This document shows positions 18,892 through 28,952 of a stretch of 64,000 nucleotides of DNA, one piece after another; position 1 is the stretch's first letter; each line of letters starts with the position of its first letter. The stretch lies in the NCBI GenBank assembly GCA_963832305.1, contig CAWHTU010000006.1:61383-125382 (forward strand), read 5' to 3'. The position numbers and the translations under genes were made by a program. A model generated the notes under the pieces. It made no database searches. It saw nothing but the letters and a program-made list of their open reading frames with translations, and had not been told where the DNA came from. The stretch comes from Roseiarcus sp963832305 (GTDB lineage Bacteria > Pseudomonadota > Alphaproteobacteria > Rhizobiales > Beijerinckiaceae).

Positions 18892-19707
18892 TTAGGCCAG
18901 GCGGGGATAACCGGCCGCGACCGCGCCGCGCTCGATCTCGGCCACGCGACCATAGTCGGTCGGACTCGCCGCGCGCGCGCCCTTAAGGCCGAGCGCTGCA
19001 CGCGCTTCCGCTAGGTCCGGCTCGGCGAGCGCGGCGATGAGCGCCTCGCGCACCGCGGCGACGGCCGGAGCGCCAAAACAGGCTGCGGCGATGAAAGGCA
19101 GGCCGGGCGATGGCGCGCTCTCAGCGACGACGGCGATGCGCTCGATGAGCTCGGGGCGGCCGCGAGCCAGCAGCGCGAAGCTCACGCAGTCGATTGCGGC
19201 GAGATCGGCCCGTCCGTCGGCGATGGCCTCGACGCTCCCTTCGTGCGAACCCGTGACGACGACTGCACAAAAAAAAGGCGCCGGGCCCGCGATCGGAGCG
19301 ATTGTCGAGCGGAACTGGTTCATTCCGGTGTTGCTGTCCCAACCATTGAGCGCGGCGATCGAACCGCGAAATTCACCCAGCGCCCGGCGCGGGTCGGTCA
19401 CGCGGCGGATCACGAAGCTTCGATGCGAAGTCTCCTCGCAGCCGGGGAACTCATATTCGGGCGCCGCGATCAGCGCGACCGCGTCTTTGAGCCGAGTCAC
19501 ATAGGGGTAGCCGCAGGTTTGGCCGAAGACGAGGCGGCGATCGCGCCAGTGCGCGTCGAGGTCTCCCCCGCGGGTCAGAGCCCTCGGCGCTTCGATTCCG
19601 GCCTCGTCGAGCCGGGCGGAGATCGCCGCCCATAGCGCGTCGTTGGCCGCGGCGGTCCATGGGAATTCGTACATCGGCAAGATGGCGATCGGTCCTGCGC
19701 CGCTCAC
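18892..19707 (-). CDS. PhnD-like phosphate/phosphonate-binding protein
   Basis: The product (about 271 residues) has the layout of PhnD-type periplasmic binding proteins used without their own transporter: LPMYEFPWTA near the start, LVFGQTCGYPYVTRL, and DLAAIDCVSFALL. No signal peptide is seen, so it may work in the cytoplasm or be a sensor-type protein. The GTG at 19707 is chosen because it overlaps the stop of the desaturase gene (GTGA), which suggests translational coupling. No transporter genes adjoin it. The ligand is unknown. Confidence 0.75.
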   Translation of the reverse strand: MSGAGPIAILPMYEFPWTAAANDALWAAISARLDEAGIEAPRALTRGGDLDAHWRDRRLVFGQTCGYPYVTRLKDAVALIAAPEYEFPGCEETSHRSFVIRRVTDPRRALGEFRGSIAALNGWDSNTGMNQFRSTIAPIAGPAPFFCAVVVTGSHEGSVEAIADGRADLAAIDCVSFALLARGRPELIERIAVVAESAPSPGLPFIAAACFGAPAVAAVREALIAALAEPDLAEARAALGLKGARAASPTDYGRVAEIERGAVAAGYPRLA

Positions 19708-20627
19708 GCCGCCGGTTGGCTCCAACCCGGGTGTATCGGCTGGTCGTGCGGCCTGACGAGATAGCGCCGCACGACGTCGAGATAGCCGTGATAGACGAGG
19801 CCGCCGTTGCGCTCGATCAGCGCCGCCCGATTGAGCCGGTAGAACCTCGGCAGCTGATACCAGGGCACCCGATGGCGGAGATGGTGCGCCGCGTGGAGGT
19901 TGTTGAACAGGAAGAGGGGGCCCAGAATCCAGGCGCCCTCGACGATCGCGGTCCGGCGCTCCGCTTCGGGCATGGCGCGATGTTCGGCGAACGAGCGCAC
20001 CATGGCGAGGCTCGCGCCCGGATAGACGAAGCAGGCGACGTACAGCCAAAAGGGCATTCTCGCGATGACGACGACCCAGATCAGGATCGGCGCGCACTGC
20101 AAAAGGTGGCGGCGGAGCCTCACCCGCGCGCCCGGTTCGTCACGCCAGGCGTCGCGCGCGAGGTCGCGAATGAAGCCGCCGATCAAAAAGGCGGGGCCGA
20201 GAGCGATGCGCCCGAGAAGCGTCGTCTGGGCGTGCGCGATCACGCGCCACATCGGCCCCAGGCCGCCCCATCCGGACGCGGTCCAGTAGTAGCTTTCGGG
20301 ATCCTCGAGCGGATCGGTGAGATTCTCGTCCCGGTGGTGGGCGAGGTGGGTTGAGCGGTAGATCGAATATGGAAGCCAGAGCGACAGCGGCCAGCAGCCG
20401 ATCGCCTGGTTGGCCACGCGGTTGCGGGTCGGATGGCCGTGAATGGTCTCGTGCTGAAGGTTCAGCTGCCAGGCGATGATCCAGGCGCCAATTATTGTCA
20501 GGCCCCACCACGGCAGGTCGCGGTAGAAATAGGTCGCGGCGAGCCACGCCCCGTAGATGAATGAGGCGAGTCCGACCGTCGGCCATTCAATGCGGCGCTT
20601 CAGCGGCGGAAGTTCGACAATCTCCAT
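19704..20627 (-). CDS. Fatty acid desaturase
   Basis: This membrane di-iron desaturase shows the three histidine boxes HETIHGH, HLAHH and HAAHH in order and about four membrane helices. From the ATG at 20627 it has about 307 residues. It would introduce a double bond in a lipid-bound acyl chain or act on a related substrate such as a carotenoid. The start at 20627 is preferred over a frame opening at 20702 because the N-terminal segment MEIVELPPLKRR is typical. Its stop overlaps the start of the PhnD-like gene, so the two are translated together. Confidence 0.88.
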   Translation of the reverse strand: MEIVELPPLKRRIEWPTVGLASFIYGAWLAATYFYRDLPWWGLTIIGAWIIAWQLNLQHETIHGHPTRNRVANQAIGCWPLSLWLPYSIYRSTHLAHHRDENLTDPLEDPESYYWTASGWGGLGPMWRVIAHAQTTLLGRIALGPAFLIGGFIRDLARDAWRDEPGARVRLRRHLLQCAPILIWVVVIARMPFWLYVACFVYPGASLAMVRSFAEHRAMPEAERRTAIVEGAWILGPLFLFNNLHAAHHLRHRVPWYQLPRFYRLNRAALIERNGGLVYHGYLDVVRRYLVRPHDQPIHPGWSQPAA

Positions 20628-20746
20628 TAGCGGCGCCCCAGCTGACGCACGGCAAATCACCCGGCCCCGAATCGATAATAAGGCCAACTTCTGCGCCCGC
20701 AAACATTATTTTATGATTACCCTCTCGCTCGATAGACTAAGTGGTG

Positions 20747-21244
20747 TCAACTTCCTCGCGCCTCGCCGGTTGTAGCGGCCAGCGCGCCCGGCTCGAGCTC
20801 GCAGTACAGCAGCCGTTCCGGATTGACGGGTCCCGGCAGCGATATCCGACCTCCGGGCGCTCGCTTAAACCCCATCCGCGCATAATACGGTTCGTCGCCG
20901 ACCAGGATGACGAGCTTCCAGCCGGCCGCTTTGGCCGCTTCGAGCGAACGCAGGACCAGCGCTTCGCCGATGCCCTGGCTCCGGAACACCGGCTCGACAA
21001 TCAACGGACCGAGGAGGAGGGCGGGAGCGCCGCCAATCGTGATCGGGGTCATGGCCGAGGCCCCGACCAAAAGCGTGCCGACGCGGGCGACGAAGCTCAA
21101 GCCCGGGTCGGCGTCCGTCGTTTCGCGAATGCGGTAAGCGGTGCGGGCGAACCGGCCCGGGCCGAAGACGCGTTCGTTGAGCCGTTCGATCGGCTCGGCG
21201 TCGTCGTCCGTCGCCTGCTCGAGGATGAGGGGGAGATCGGGCAT
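20747..21244 (-). CDS. GNAT family N-acetyltransferase
   Basis: The 165-residue protein has the GNAT acetyl-CoA motif (VEPVFRSQGIGEALVLR, the Q/RxxGxG/A pattern) and the later segment VILVGDEPYYARMGF, common in the YhbS-like branch. It would acetylate an amine of an unknown small molecule or protein in the cytoplasm. It lies about 45 bases downstream of zwf's stop side on the same strand but has its own gap; grouping with zwf is not proven. Confidence 0.87.
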   Translation of the reverse strand: MPDLPLILEQATDDDAEPIERLNERVFGPGRFARTAYRIRETTDADPGLSFVARVGTLLVGASAMTPITIGGAPALLLGPLIVEPVFRSQGIGEALVLRSLEAAKAAGWKLVILVGDEPYYARMGFKRAPGGRISLPGPVNPERLLYCELEPGALAATTGEARGS

Positions 21245-21290
21245 CGCCCGCCTCTAGCATGTTCGTGGGCCGCGATGGCAATGCGCGGCC

Positions 21291-22754
21291 TCAGGCCCCC
21301 TCAATATTGGGGTCACGCCAGGCGCGCTCGAACGGCAGCCGCCAGGCGTGGGGCGCGATCAACTGGTAGATCGACTGCGGCCCCCAGCTGCCGGGCGAAT
21401 AGACCTTCACCGGCGGCGGATAATCGAGCAGCGGCGTCGACACCTCCCAAAGCCGCTCGATGCCGTCCGCCGTGCAGAAGAGGGTGTGGTCCCCACGCAT
21501 GGCGTCGAGGATGAGGCGCTCGTAGGCCTCGAGCACGTCGCGCCCCATTCCCGTTTCGTGCATCGCGAATTGCAGGCTCTGCTTGTTGAGCCGCATCCCC
21601 GGACCCGGCTTCTTGCCGTAGAAGGAGAGCGACACTTTTGACTCGTCGGCGAGATCGAAGGTCAGGTGGTCGGGCCCCTGGGTGCCGATACCCGAATCGT
21701 TCGGGAACATGCTCTTCGGCGGTTCGCGGAACGCAATCGAGATGATGCGCTGCCCTTCCGCCATCCGCTTGCCGGTGCGCAGGTAGAAGGGCACGCCCGC
21801 CCAGCGCCAATTGTCGATGAAGCACTTGAGGGCGATGAACGTTTCGGTATCGGATTCCGGATCGACGCCCTCCTCCTTGCGATAGCCGATGAACTGGCCG
21901 CGCACGACATGGGCCGGATCGACCGGCGTCAGCGAGCGGAAGACCTTGTTCTTCTCCTCGCTGATCGGCCCAGGCGCGAGCGAGGTCGGCGGCTCCATCG
22001 CCATGAACGCCAGGATCTGGAACAGGTGAGTGACCACCATGTCGCGATAGGCCCCGGTCTGCTCGTAGAAGCCGATACGTTTGCCGAGATCGAGGGTCTC
22101 CGGGACGTCGATCTGGACGTGGTCGATGAAATTGCGGCTCCAGATTGGCTCGAAGAGGCCATTGGCGAACCGGAAGGCAAGAATGTTCTGCGCCGGCTCC
22201 TTGCCGAGAAAGTGATCGATGCGGAATATCTGATCCTCTGCGAAAACCTTGTGCAGCGCCGCGTTGAGCGCCATCGCGCTCTCGAGATCGGTGCCGAACG
22301 GCTTCTCCATGATCACGCGCGATCCCTTGGCGAGATCGGCCTCGGAAAGCATCTTGACGGCCGAAACCGCGGCATTCGGCGGCACGCTGAGGTAGTGGAC
22401 CCGCTGGCTTTGGCCATCGAACTCCCGCTCGGCCTTCTCGACCGCCTCCTTGAGCGCTCCGGCGCCGGCCGCCATTGGCACGTAGTCCAGCATCGCGGCG
22501 AAGGCGGTCCAGACCTCCTCCTTCACTTTGTGGTGGCTGCGCTCGGACACCGCCTCGCGAGCTTTCGCGCGGAAGCCCTCGGCGTCGATCGCGTCGAGCG
22601 ACACGCCGATGATCCGGCATTTCGGGATGAACCCGGTCGCGCAGAGACGATAGAGGCCGGGCAAGAGCTTCTTGTGCGCGAGATCGCCGGTCGCGCCGAA
22701 CAGGACCACGATCTGCGGAAGTTTCGGGCCGACCCCGACCGGCGCCTTCGCCAT
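21291..22754 (-). CDS. zwf: Glucose-6-phosphate 1-dehydrogenase
   Basis: The enzyme oxidises glucose-6-phosphate to 6-phosphogluconolactone with NADP, feeding the Entner-Doudoroff and pentose phosphate routes. The 487-residue product has the nucleotide-binding GATGDLAHKK at residues 20-29 and the substrate-site motif RIDHFLGKE at 178-186 with the conserved Asp-His and Lys. IMEKPFGTD at about 148-156 is also present. The ATG at 22754 gives the family start; a longer frame to 22820 is not needed. No pgl or edd gene adjoins it, unlike many relatives. Confidence 0.96.
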   Translation of the reverse strand: MAKAPVGVGPKLPQIVVLFGATGDLAHKKLLPGLYRLCATGFIPKCRIIGVSLDAIDAEGFRAKAREAVSERSHHKVKEEVWTAFAAMLDYVPMAAGAGALKEAVEKAEREFDGQSQRVHYLSVPPNAAVSAVKMLSEADLAKGSRVIMEKPFGTDLESAMALNAALHKVFAEDQIFRIDHFLGKEPAQNILAFRFANGLFEPIWSRNFIDHVQIDVPETLDLGKRIGFYEQTGAYRDMVVTHLFQILAFMAMEPPTSLAPGPISEEKNKVFRSLTPVDPAHVVRGQFIGYRKEEGVDPESDTETFIALKCFIDNWRWAGVPFYLRTGKRMAEGQRIISIAFREPPKSMFPNDSGIGTQGPDHLTFDLADESKVSLSFYGKKPGPGMRLNKQSLQFAMHETGMGRDVLEAYERLILDAMRGDHTLFCTADGIERLWEVSTPLLDYPPPVKVYSPGSWGPQSIYQLIAPHAWRLPFERAWRDPNIEGA

Positions 22755-22835
22755 TGCGTTCTCCACCCTCTCAATCAGCGTACGCAAGTTTCCCCGGCCG
22801 ATGCGACAGAAGCGCGACAAACCAACCCGACGGTT

Positions 22836-23747
22836 TCACCGTCGCAAGCTGAGGCTCGCCCAGCCCTCGAGGTCGATCCGCCCGGCCAGAGTGAACCCCT
22901 GCGCCCGCCAGGACGCAAGCACGCCAGGAACATCTGCAAGAATGAGGCCGGAGAGGATCGCTTCGCCCTCCGCGCCGATGACCACCGCGAGCGACGGCGC
23001 CATCAGCCGGAGCGGCCTCGCCAGAATGTTGGCGAAGACGAGGTCGTAAGGCGCGCCCTCGCGCAAGGCCCGCGCCTCGACCCCGCGCGAGACGACCGCC
23101 CGGCAAAGCGCGCCGACTCCATTCAGCTGGGCGTTCGCATTGGCGACTTCGACCGCAATGGGATCGATGTCGCCGAGCCAGACCTTTCGCTTGAGGATCC
23201 TGGCGGCAGCGATCGCGAGCACGCCCGCGCCGCAGCCGACGTCGAGAACCGCGTGCGGCCGGCGGCGCTTGAGCAGGCGGTCGAAATGCAGCAGGCAGCC
23301 GCGCGTCGTGCCGTGATGGCCGGTGCCGAAGGCGAGCCCCGCCTCGATCTCGATCCCGACGTCGTTGACGCCGACGCGGGCGCGATCGTGGCGCCCATGC
23401 ACGAGAAAGCGGCCGGCGCGCACCGGCTTCAGGCCGGCGAGCGAATTCGCCACCCAGTCGCGCTTTTCGGTGAGGCCAAAGGCCGCGGAGCGCGCGGTCT
23501 CCTCATCCGACGCCGCCGCGATCAGCGCCCGGATCGCCGCCTCGTCCGGCTTGAAGCCGAAATAGGCCTCCATCAGCCACGCCCTGTCCCCGCCGCGCCA
23601 CCGCTCCTCGGTCTCGAAGGCGGCGGAAGCGACTTCGCCCGGCTCGAAGCTCTCGGCGATGAGGTCGGCGACCGCGCGCGCGCGCCGCTCGTCGCTGACG
23701 AGGCTGATTTTATGCGCGGCGTTGTTGGGCGGCAGACCTTCGAGCAT
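22836..23747 (-). CDS. prmA: Ribosomal protein L11 methyltransferase
   Basis: PrmA trimethylates ribosomal protein L11 using S-adenosylmethionine. The 303-residue protein has the SAM motif LDVGCGAGVLAIAA, the preceding LAFGTGHHGTTRGCL segment and the NILARPL motif, all typical. The N-terminal substrate-binding domain (about residues 1-110) is more divergent, as usual in alphaproteobacteria. It precedes zwf on the same strand, about 80 bases upstream of its start. Confidence 0.92.
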   Translation of the reverse strand: MLEGLPPNNAAHKISLVSDERRARAVADLIAESFEPGEVASAAFETEERWRGGDRAWLMEAYFGFKPDEAAIRALIAAASDEETARSAAFGLTEKRDWVANSLAGLKPVRAGRFLVHGRHDRARVGVNDVGIEIEAGLAFGTGHHGTTRGCLLHFDRLLKRRRPHAVLDVGCGAGVLAIAAARILKRKVWLGDIDPIAVEVANANAQLNGVGALCRAVVSRGVEARALREGAPYDLVFANILARPLRLMAPSLAVVIGAEGEAILSGLILADVPGVLASWRAQGFTLAGRIDLEGWASLSLRR

Positions 23748-24050
23748 GGCGGTTGGGGCGGCCTCCGACGAAAATCAATGAAAGCGAAATCGGTCGAATC
23801 CGCTTTCTTTTATTTTTCGGAATGAGGGTATTTCAGAGGGTTACTAGCGATTCAAATGCTTTTTTTCGGCTGTGTCTCAGGATATACCCGATACGTCTAA
23901 AGCCATTCCGATCTCTTGCCTGCCCATCGCGCCCGCTCCTTTTCGAAGCGGACAGAATAGCACGATTTCTGATTTTCTAAAAGACGTTTCGCAAAATTTA
24001 GATTTGGGCGTCGGCCTTGGCCGAGCCGAACCCCCGTGAGCAGCGTTTGC
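23748..24050. other. AT-richer intergenic gap
   Basis: This gap of about 300 bases between prmA and the PEP-CTERM gene is clearly richer in A and T than its neighbours, with T runs near 23800-23820 and 23860. No convincing coding frame is seen; a 75-codon frame at 23753-23980 looks like chance. It probably holds the prmA promoter and the terminator of the PEP-CTERM gene. Confidence 0.5.
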
Positions 24051-24707
24051 CTATTTGGTCGGCGACAAGGTCATCCTCGAGCCCATGGAAAAGCGCCTGT
24101 TGGCGACGAAGCCCGCCAGTCCGAAGCCGATGAGCAGCATGGCCCAGGGCGCAGGTTCGGGAATCGCCGCGCCGGGAGCCACGCCCAAGACCTCGAACTG
24201 AAGGTTCTGCTCGCCAAGACCGCTCCACGACGACCCATCAGTAGAGGTAAAAGCGGGGACCGAAGACGATCCCTGGCCAAGCCAATTGGGGGCGTTACCG
24301 CCGGAAAGGTCGAGCACCAGGAAATAGTCAGTTCCGGTTTGCAGCAGGATTGGCGATCCGCTGTTGCTCGCGCTGACAAGGGTCGCGCTTGTCGCGGGCG
24401 CGGTCAGAGTTCCGCTCGTCCACAGCGGCGAGCCGGGGAGCGACGAATAGAGACCCATCGAAAAAGACTGCGCCTCAATGTCCGTGTTCTCGACGAACGC
24501 GGCCGCGCTGATGAAATCAAAATCGCTCGAAGGAGAGAACTCCTCGGCAAAGAACGCGGCGCCAAATCCGCACTTGCAGTTCGACGCGGTGTAGTTGCTG
24601 AACACGGTCGCCGCCCAGGCCGGGCGCGCCGTCAGGACCTGGCAGAAGCCGACCAACGTCACGAGAACGAGGATCGCGCCAAGGGCGCTTGTCTGGGATC
24701 GTCTCAT
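24051..24707 (-). CDS. PEP-CTERM sorted exported protein
   Basis: The product (about 218 residues from the ATG at 24707, behind a TGAGGAGG ribosome site) has a signal peptide (about residues 8-33), a beta-rich body with a Cys-x-Cys near residue 45, and a C-terminal sorting signal: PEPAPWAMLLIGFGLAG, a hydrophobic stretch and a basic RR. This is the PEP-CTERM tripartite signal recognised by an exosortase, which releases the protein for surface or matrix use. No exosortase gene is in the window. The gene starts 10 bases after the uvrC stop, so it may be read from the uvrC transcript. Confidence 0.88.
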   Translation of the reverse strand: MRRSQTSALGAILVLVTLVGFCQVLTARPAWAATVFSNYTASNCKCGFGAAFFAEEFSPSSDFDFISAAAFVENTDIEAQSFSMGLYSSLPGSPLWTSGTLTAPATSATLVSASNSGSPILLQTGTDYFLVLDLSGGNAPNWLGQGSSSVPAFTSTDGSSWSGLGEQNLQFEVLGVAPGAAIPEPAPWAMLLIGFGLAGFVANRRFSMGSRMTLSPTK

Positions 24708-24717
24708 GATGGCCTCC

Positions 24718-26721
24718 TCACCCCCCTTGGCTCTCGCGAAAAAAGTCGTACACCAGCTTCGCTGTCGCGGCGTTGAGGCCGGGGGTCTTTTCCAAGTCGG
24801 CGAGGCCGGCGCGGGCGACGGCCTTGGCCGAGCCGAACGCGAGCAAGAGCGCGCGCTTGCGCGACGGGCCGATGCCGGGGATTTCGTCGAGCGGGCTTTT
24901 GACGAATTCCTTCTTGCGCCGGGCGCGGTGGGTTCCGATCGCGAAGCGGTGGGCTTCGTCGCGCAGGCGCTGGATGAAGAACAGCGCCGGATCGCGTGGG
25001 CCAAGCTTGAACGACTCGCGCCCCTCGACGAAGAACGTCTCGCGCCCGGCGTTGCGGTCAGGGCCCTTGGCGATCGCGGCGAGCCTGACCCCCTTGACGC
25101 CGAGCGCGCCCAAGACCTCGCGCGCGGCCTCGAACTGCCCGCGTCCGCCGTCGATGATGACGAGGTCGGGCGAGTCGGGAAAGGCGCCGGCCTCCGCAGT
25201 CTCGCCCTGGCGCATCAGCCGGGAGAACCGCCGCGTCAGCACTTCGCGCATCATCGCGTAGTCGTCGCCGGGGGTGAGCTCGGCGCTCCTGATGTTGAAG
25301 GTGCGGTACTGGTTCTTGACGAAGCCCTCGGGGCCCGCGACCACCATCGCCCCGATCGCGTTCGTCCCCATGATGTGCGAATTGTCGTAGACCTCGATCC
25401 TCCGGATCGGATGATCGACGTCGAACGCCTTGGCGAGCGCCTCGATGAGCCTCTCCTGGCTTGCCGCTTCGGCGAGCTTGCGCGACAGCGCCTCGCGGGC
25501 GTTGCGCAACGCCGCGTCGACGAGATCCTTCTTTTCGCCGCGCCGCGGCGCGCCGATGGCGATGCGATGGCCGGCCCGCGCGCTCAAGACTTCGCCCAAA
25601 GTCTCCGCGCTCGGGACGGCGTGGCTCAAGAGCACGAGCCGCGGCGCCGGCCGGTCGAGATAGAACTGCGCCAGGAACGCGTCGAGCACTTCCTCCGGGG
25701 CGAGCGCCCGGTCGGCGCGCGGAAAATAGGCGCGGTTGCCCCAGTTCTGATAGGTGCGGAAGAAGAACACCTCGACGCAGAACTGCCCCGCCTCCTCGGT
25801 GACCGCGAACACGTCGGCCTCGGGAATCGAGTGCGGGTTGACGCTCTGCTCGCCCTGGATCGCCGACAAGGCGCTGATGCGGTCGCGCAATCGCGCCGCG
25901 CTTTCGAAATCGAGCGCCGCCGCCGCCTCGTTCATTGCGTGGCCGAGGCGGCTCTTGATCGCGCGGCTCTTGCCGGAGAGAAAGTCGCGCGCCTCCGAGA
26001 CCAGCTTCGCGTAGTCGCCGAGTTCGATCTCGCCCGTGCAAGGCGCCGAGCAGCGCTTGATCTGGAAGAGCAGGCAGGGCCGGGTCCGGTTGGCGAAGAA
26101 ACTGTCCGAGCAGGTGCGTAAGAGAAACGCCCGCTGGAGCGCATTCAAGGTGCGAAACACGGCCCCGGCGCTCGCGAACGGTCCGAAATAGTCGCCGGTC
26201 AGGTTGCGGGCGCCGCGATGCTTGATCAGCCGCGCCGCAGGATGGTCGGTGCAGATGAGGATGTAGGGGAAGCTCTTGTCGTCGCGCAGCGTCACGTTGT
26301 AGCGGGGCTTGAGCTGCTTGATGAGATTGGCCTCGAGCAGCAGCGCCTCGGCGTCCGATTGGGTGGTGACGAACACCATCGAGCGCGTTTGCGCGACCAT
26401 GCGCGCGATGCGGCTCGGCTGGCGCTCGGGCGCCATATAGGCGGCGATGCGCTTCTTGATCGAGCGCGCCTTGCCGACATAGAGCACCTCGCCCTCGGCC
26501 CCGATCATCCGGTAGACGCCAGGTCCGAGCGGCGCGTGGCGCCAGAATTCCCGGATTGCTTCGGCGCCGCGGGCGAGCCGCCCGGGCTCCACCGGCGCTT
26601 CGTCGAGCGCGATCTCGAGCGGAGCAGAGTCGGGCGCAAGCTCGCGCGCGAGCGCGGCTTCCGCCCGCGCCTCGGCGGCGGGCGCTTCGCCCGGAGGAAA
26701 GGTTTTCGCTGCGCCGGTCAT
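24718..26721 (-). CDS. uvrC: Excinuclease ABC subunit C
   Basis: UvrC makes both incisions in nucleotide excision repair with UvrA and UvrB. The 667-residue protein has, in order, the GIY-YIG nuclease domain (GVYRMIGAEGEVLYVGKARS, from about residue 48), a UVR motif that contacts UvrB, the RNase H-like second nuclease domain with VYDNSHIMGT, and two C-terminal helix-hairpin-helix motifs (IPGIGPSRKRALL and TPGLNAATAKLV). The acidic Ala/Glu-rich N-terminal extension of about 40 residues is common in alphaproteobacteria. It is upstream of the PEP-CTERM gene with a very short gap. Confidence 0.96.
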   Translation of the reverse strand: MTGAAKTFPPGEAPAAEARAEAALARELAPDSAPLEIALDEAPVEPGRLARGAEAIREFWRHAPLGPGVYRMIGAEGEVLYVGKARSIKKRIAAYMAPERQPSRIARMVAQTRSMVFVTTQSDAEALLLEANLIKQLKPRYNVTLRDDKSFPYILICTDHPAARLIKHRGARNLTGDYFGPFASAGAVFRTLNALQRAFLLRTCSDSFFANRTRPCLLFQIKRCSAPCTGEIELGDYAKLVSEARDFLSGKSRAIKSRLGHAMNEAAAALDFESAARLRDRISALSAIQGEQSVNPHSIPEADVFAVTEEAGQFCVEVFFFRTYQNWGNRAYFPRADRALAPEEVLDAFLAQFYLDRPAPRLVLLSHAVPSAETLGEVLSARAGHRIAIGAPRRGEKKDLVDAALRNAREALSRKLAEAASQERLIEALAKAFDVDHPIRRIEVYDNSHIMGTNAIGAMVVAGPEGFVKNQYRTFNIRSAELTPGDDYAMMREVLTRRFSRLMRQGETAEAGAFPDSPDLVIIDGGRGQFEAAREVLGALGVKGVRLAAIAKGPDRNAGRETFFVEGRESFKLGPRDPALFFIQRLRDEAHRFAIGTHRARRKKEFVKSPLDEIPGIGPSRKRALLLAFGSAKAVARAGLADLEKTPGLNAATAKLVYDFFRESQGG

Positions 26722-26906
26722 CGGGAACCTACTTAAGCGCGCAGGGCGGCGGCGTGAAGCGGGAAGCGGTCCTGCAATCGCCCGGCAGGGCGGCTCGCGC
26801 TGGACCTTGCGCGCATTTGCGGCTAGCTGTTGGCGCGCTCGGCTTAACGGGTTGTTAACCTTGACCCGCGGCGGCGGGCGCCGGCGGGGCGGAGTTCGGT
26901 TCGGGC

Positions 26907-27470
26907 GTGAGTTTGATGATGAGGGATCCGGTCGCGCTGCTCCGCAACTTCGCCGCGAGCCTGTCGCTGCTCTTAGGCTGCGGGGCGCTCGGCGGCTGCA
27001 ACGACGTCGCCTCCGATCCGCCGAGCGCCGACGGGCAGGCGCAGTTCGTGCGCCGCGATGACGCCAACATGGCCGCGGCGACGGTCGCGATCGTTTCGGT
27101 CGACGGCGCGCCGGCCGACCTTTCGGCGCATTTCAACCAGACCCTCGACGAGGCGGCCGCCGCGCGGCGGATCGCGGTCGCCAGTCCCGCCAAGGCCCGC
27201 TACCTCGTGCGCGGCTATCTCACCGCCACGCCGGTCGAGGGCGGAGCGGAGGTGGACCTGGTCTGGGACGTCTTCACGCCCGACAAGAAGCGGGCGCAGC
27301 GGCTCAGCGACGCGATCGCGGTTCGAGGCTCGGGCGAGGACGCCTGGGCGATGATCGGCGACGCGGGGCTCGATAGCGTCGCCGCCAAATCCGCCGACGA
27401 CCTCGCCGCCTATCTTTCCAACACCCCGGAGGCGGCGCCGGCGGGCGCCGCGCTGAGCTACGCCCAGTAG
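26907..27470 (+). CDS. Predicted lipoprotein
   Basis: The 187-residue product has a signal ending in the lipobox LGGC with the lipid-bearing cysteine at residue 31 when the GTG at 26907 is used; ATG codons at 26916 and 26919 are alternative starts. The body (about residues 60-165) has alternating strands such as ARYLVRGYLTATPVEGGAEVDLVWDVF, a pattern seen in alphaproteobacterial envelope lipoproteins of unknown role. It is divergent from uvrC and followed by a repeat element. Confidence 0.72.
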   Translation: MSLMMRDPVALLRNFAASLSLLLGCGALGGCNDVASDPPSADGQAQFVRRDDANMAAATVAIVSVDGAPADLSAHFNQTLDEAAAARRIAVASPAKARYLVRGYLTATPVEGGAEVDLVWDVFTPDKKRAQRLSDAIAVRGSGEDAWAMIGDAGLDSVAAKSADDLAAYLSNTPEAAPAGAALSYAQ

Positions 27471-27477
27471 AGGGGCG

Positions 27478-27596
27478 CCCTCGTCCTGAGGCGCCCCGAA
27501 GGGGCCTAGGACGGCTCAAGCACGCGCCGGGGCCTGGAGCGTGCTTCGAGACGCGAGGCTCCGCCTCGCTCCTCAGCATGAGGCCGGGGGTCCGGC
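27478..27596. repeat. Intergenic palindromic repeat, family E
   Basis: The gap between the lipoprotein and prs is filled by a compound palindrome: CGTCCTGAGGCGCC near 27482, a GAGCGTGCTTCGAGACGCGAGGC segment split by short hairpins, and CTCCTCAGCATGAGG near 27571. This type (CCT..GAGG ends with a TCGAGACGC core) is common between genes in Hyphomicrobiales. It may end transcription of the lipoprotein gene. Confidence 0.65.
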
Positions 27597-27741
27597 TTTT
27601 CTTGTGGACATCCCGCCCGCGGGCGGCCGCCGCAATCAGACCGTCATGTTGTTCGCCCGCCGGGCGGCTGCTATGACGCGCCGCAGCATCCCGATGGGCG
27701 CCTTGCGCGCGGGTTTGGAGAACCGGCCCTTGCTCGGCAAG

Positions 27742-28677
<936 letters not shown>

Positions 28678-28848
28678 CCGGCCGAAGCCGGAGGCGTCCG
28701 AACGCCCGCTCGAGAGCCCCTATTTTCCAGTATCGACTTGCCGTCACGGCGCGCTTGCGCATAGTCTGAAATCGGCCGTCGGCAAGCGGCCGAAAATGCG
28801 CCGGCGTCGATCGACCGAACCGAAGATTTGGAGCTTCGGGGTTAATGC

Positions 28849-28879
28849 TTGACACGTCGGCGCCGGCAATACCTATGCT
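28849..28879 (+). promoter_or_regulatory. Candidate sigma-70 promoter of nucleoside locus
   Basis: A perfect TTGACA at 28849-28854 is followed after 19 bases by TATGCT at 28874-28879. The spacing is slightly long; TACCTA at 28870 is an alternative -10 with short spacing. It lies about 75 bases upstream of the BMP protein start, in a gap with no other use. Confidence 0.5.
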
Positions 28880-28893
28880 GACCAGCTGGTCAG
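28878..28893. promoter_or_regulatory. Perfect 16-base palindrome, likely operator
   Basis: The sequence CTGACCAGCTGGTCAG is its own reverse complement. It overlaps the end of the candidate -10 box and the probable transcription start, the position where a repressor of the GntR or TetR type would block RNA polymerase. The regulator is not in the window near this locus. Confidence 0.6.
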
Positions 28894-28952
28894 TTTCGTG
28901 AGTTTCGCGGCGCGGCCGGACTTCGGCTCTCGCCTTAATCCGGAGGGTTGAA

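Noticed and set aside
21666..23825. 719-codon plus-strand frame
   Set aside because: It runs antisense across zwf and prmA, both of which carry all family motifs.
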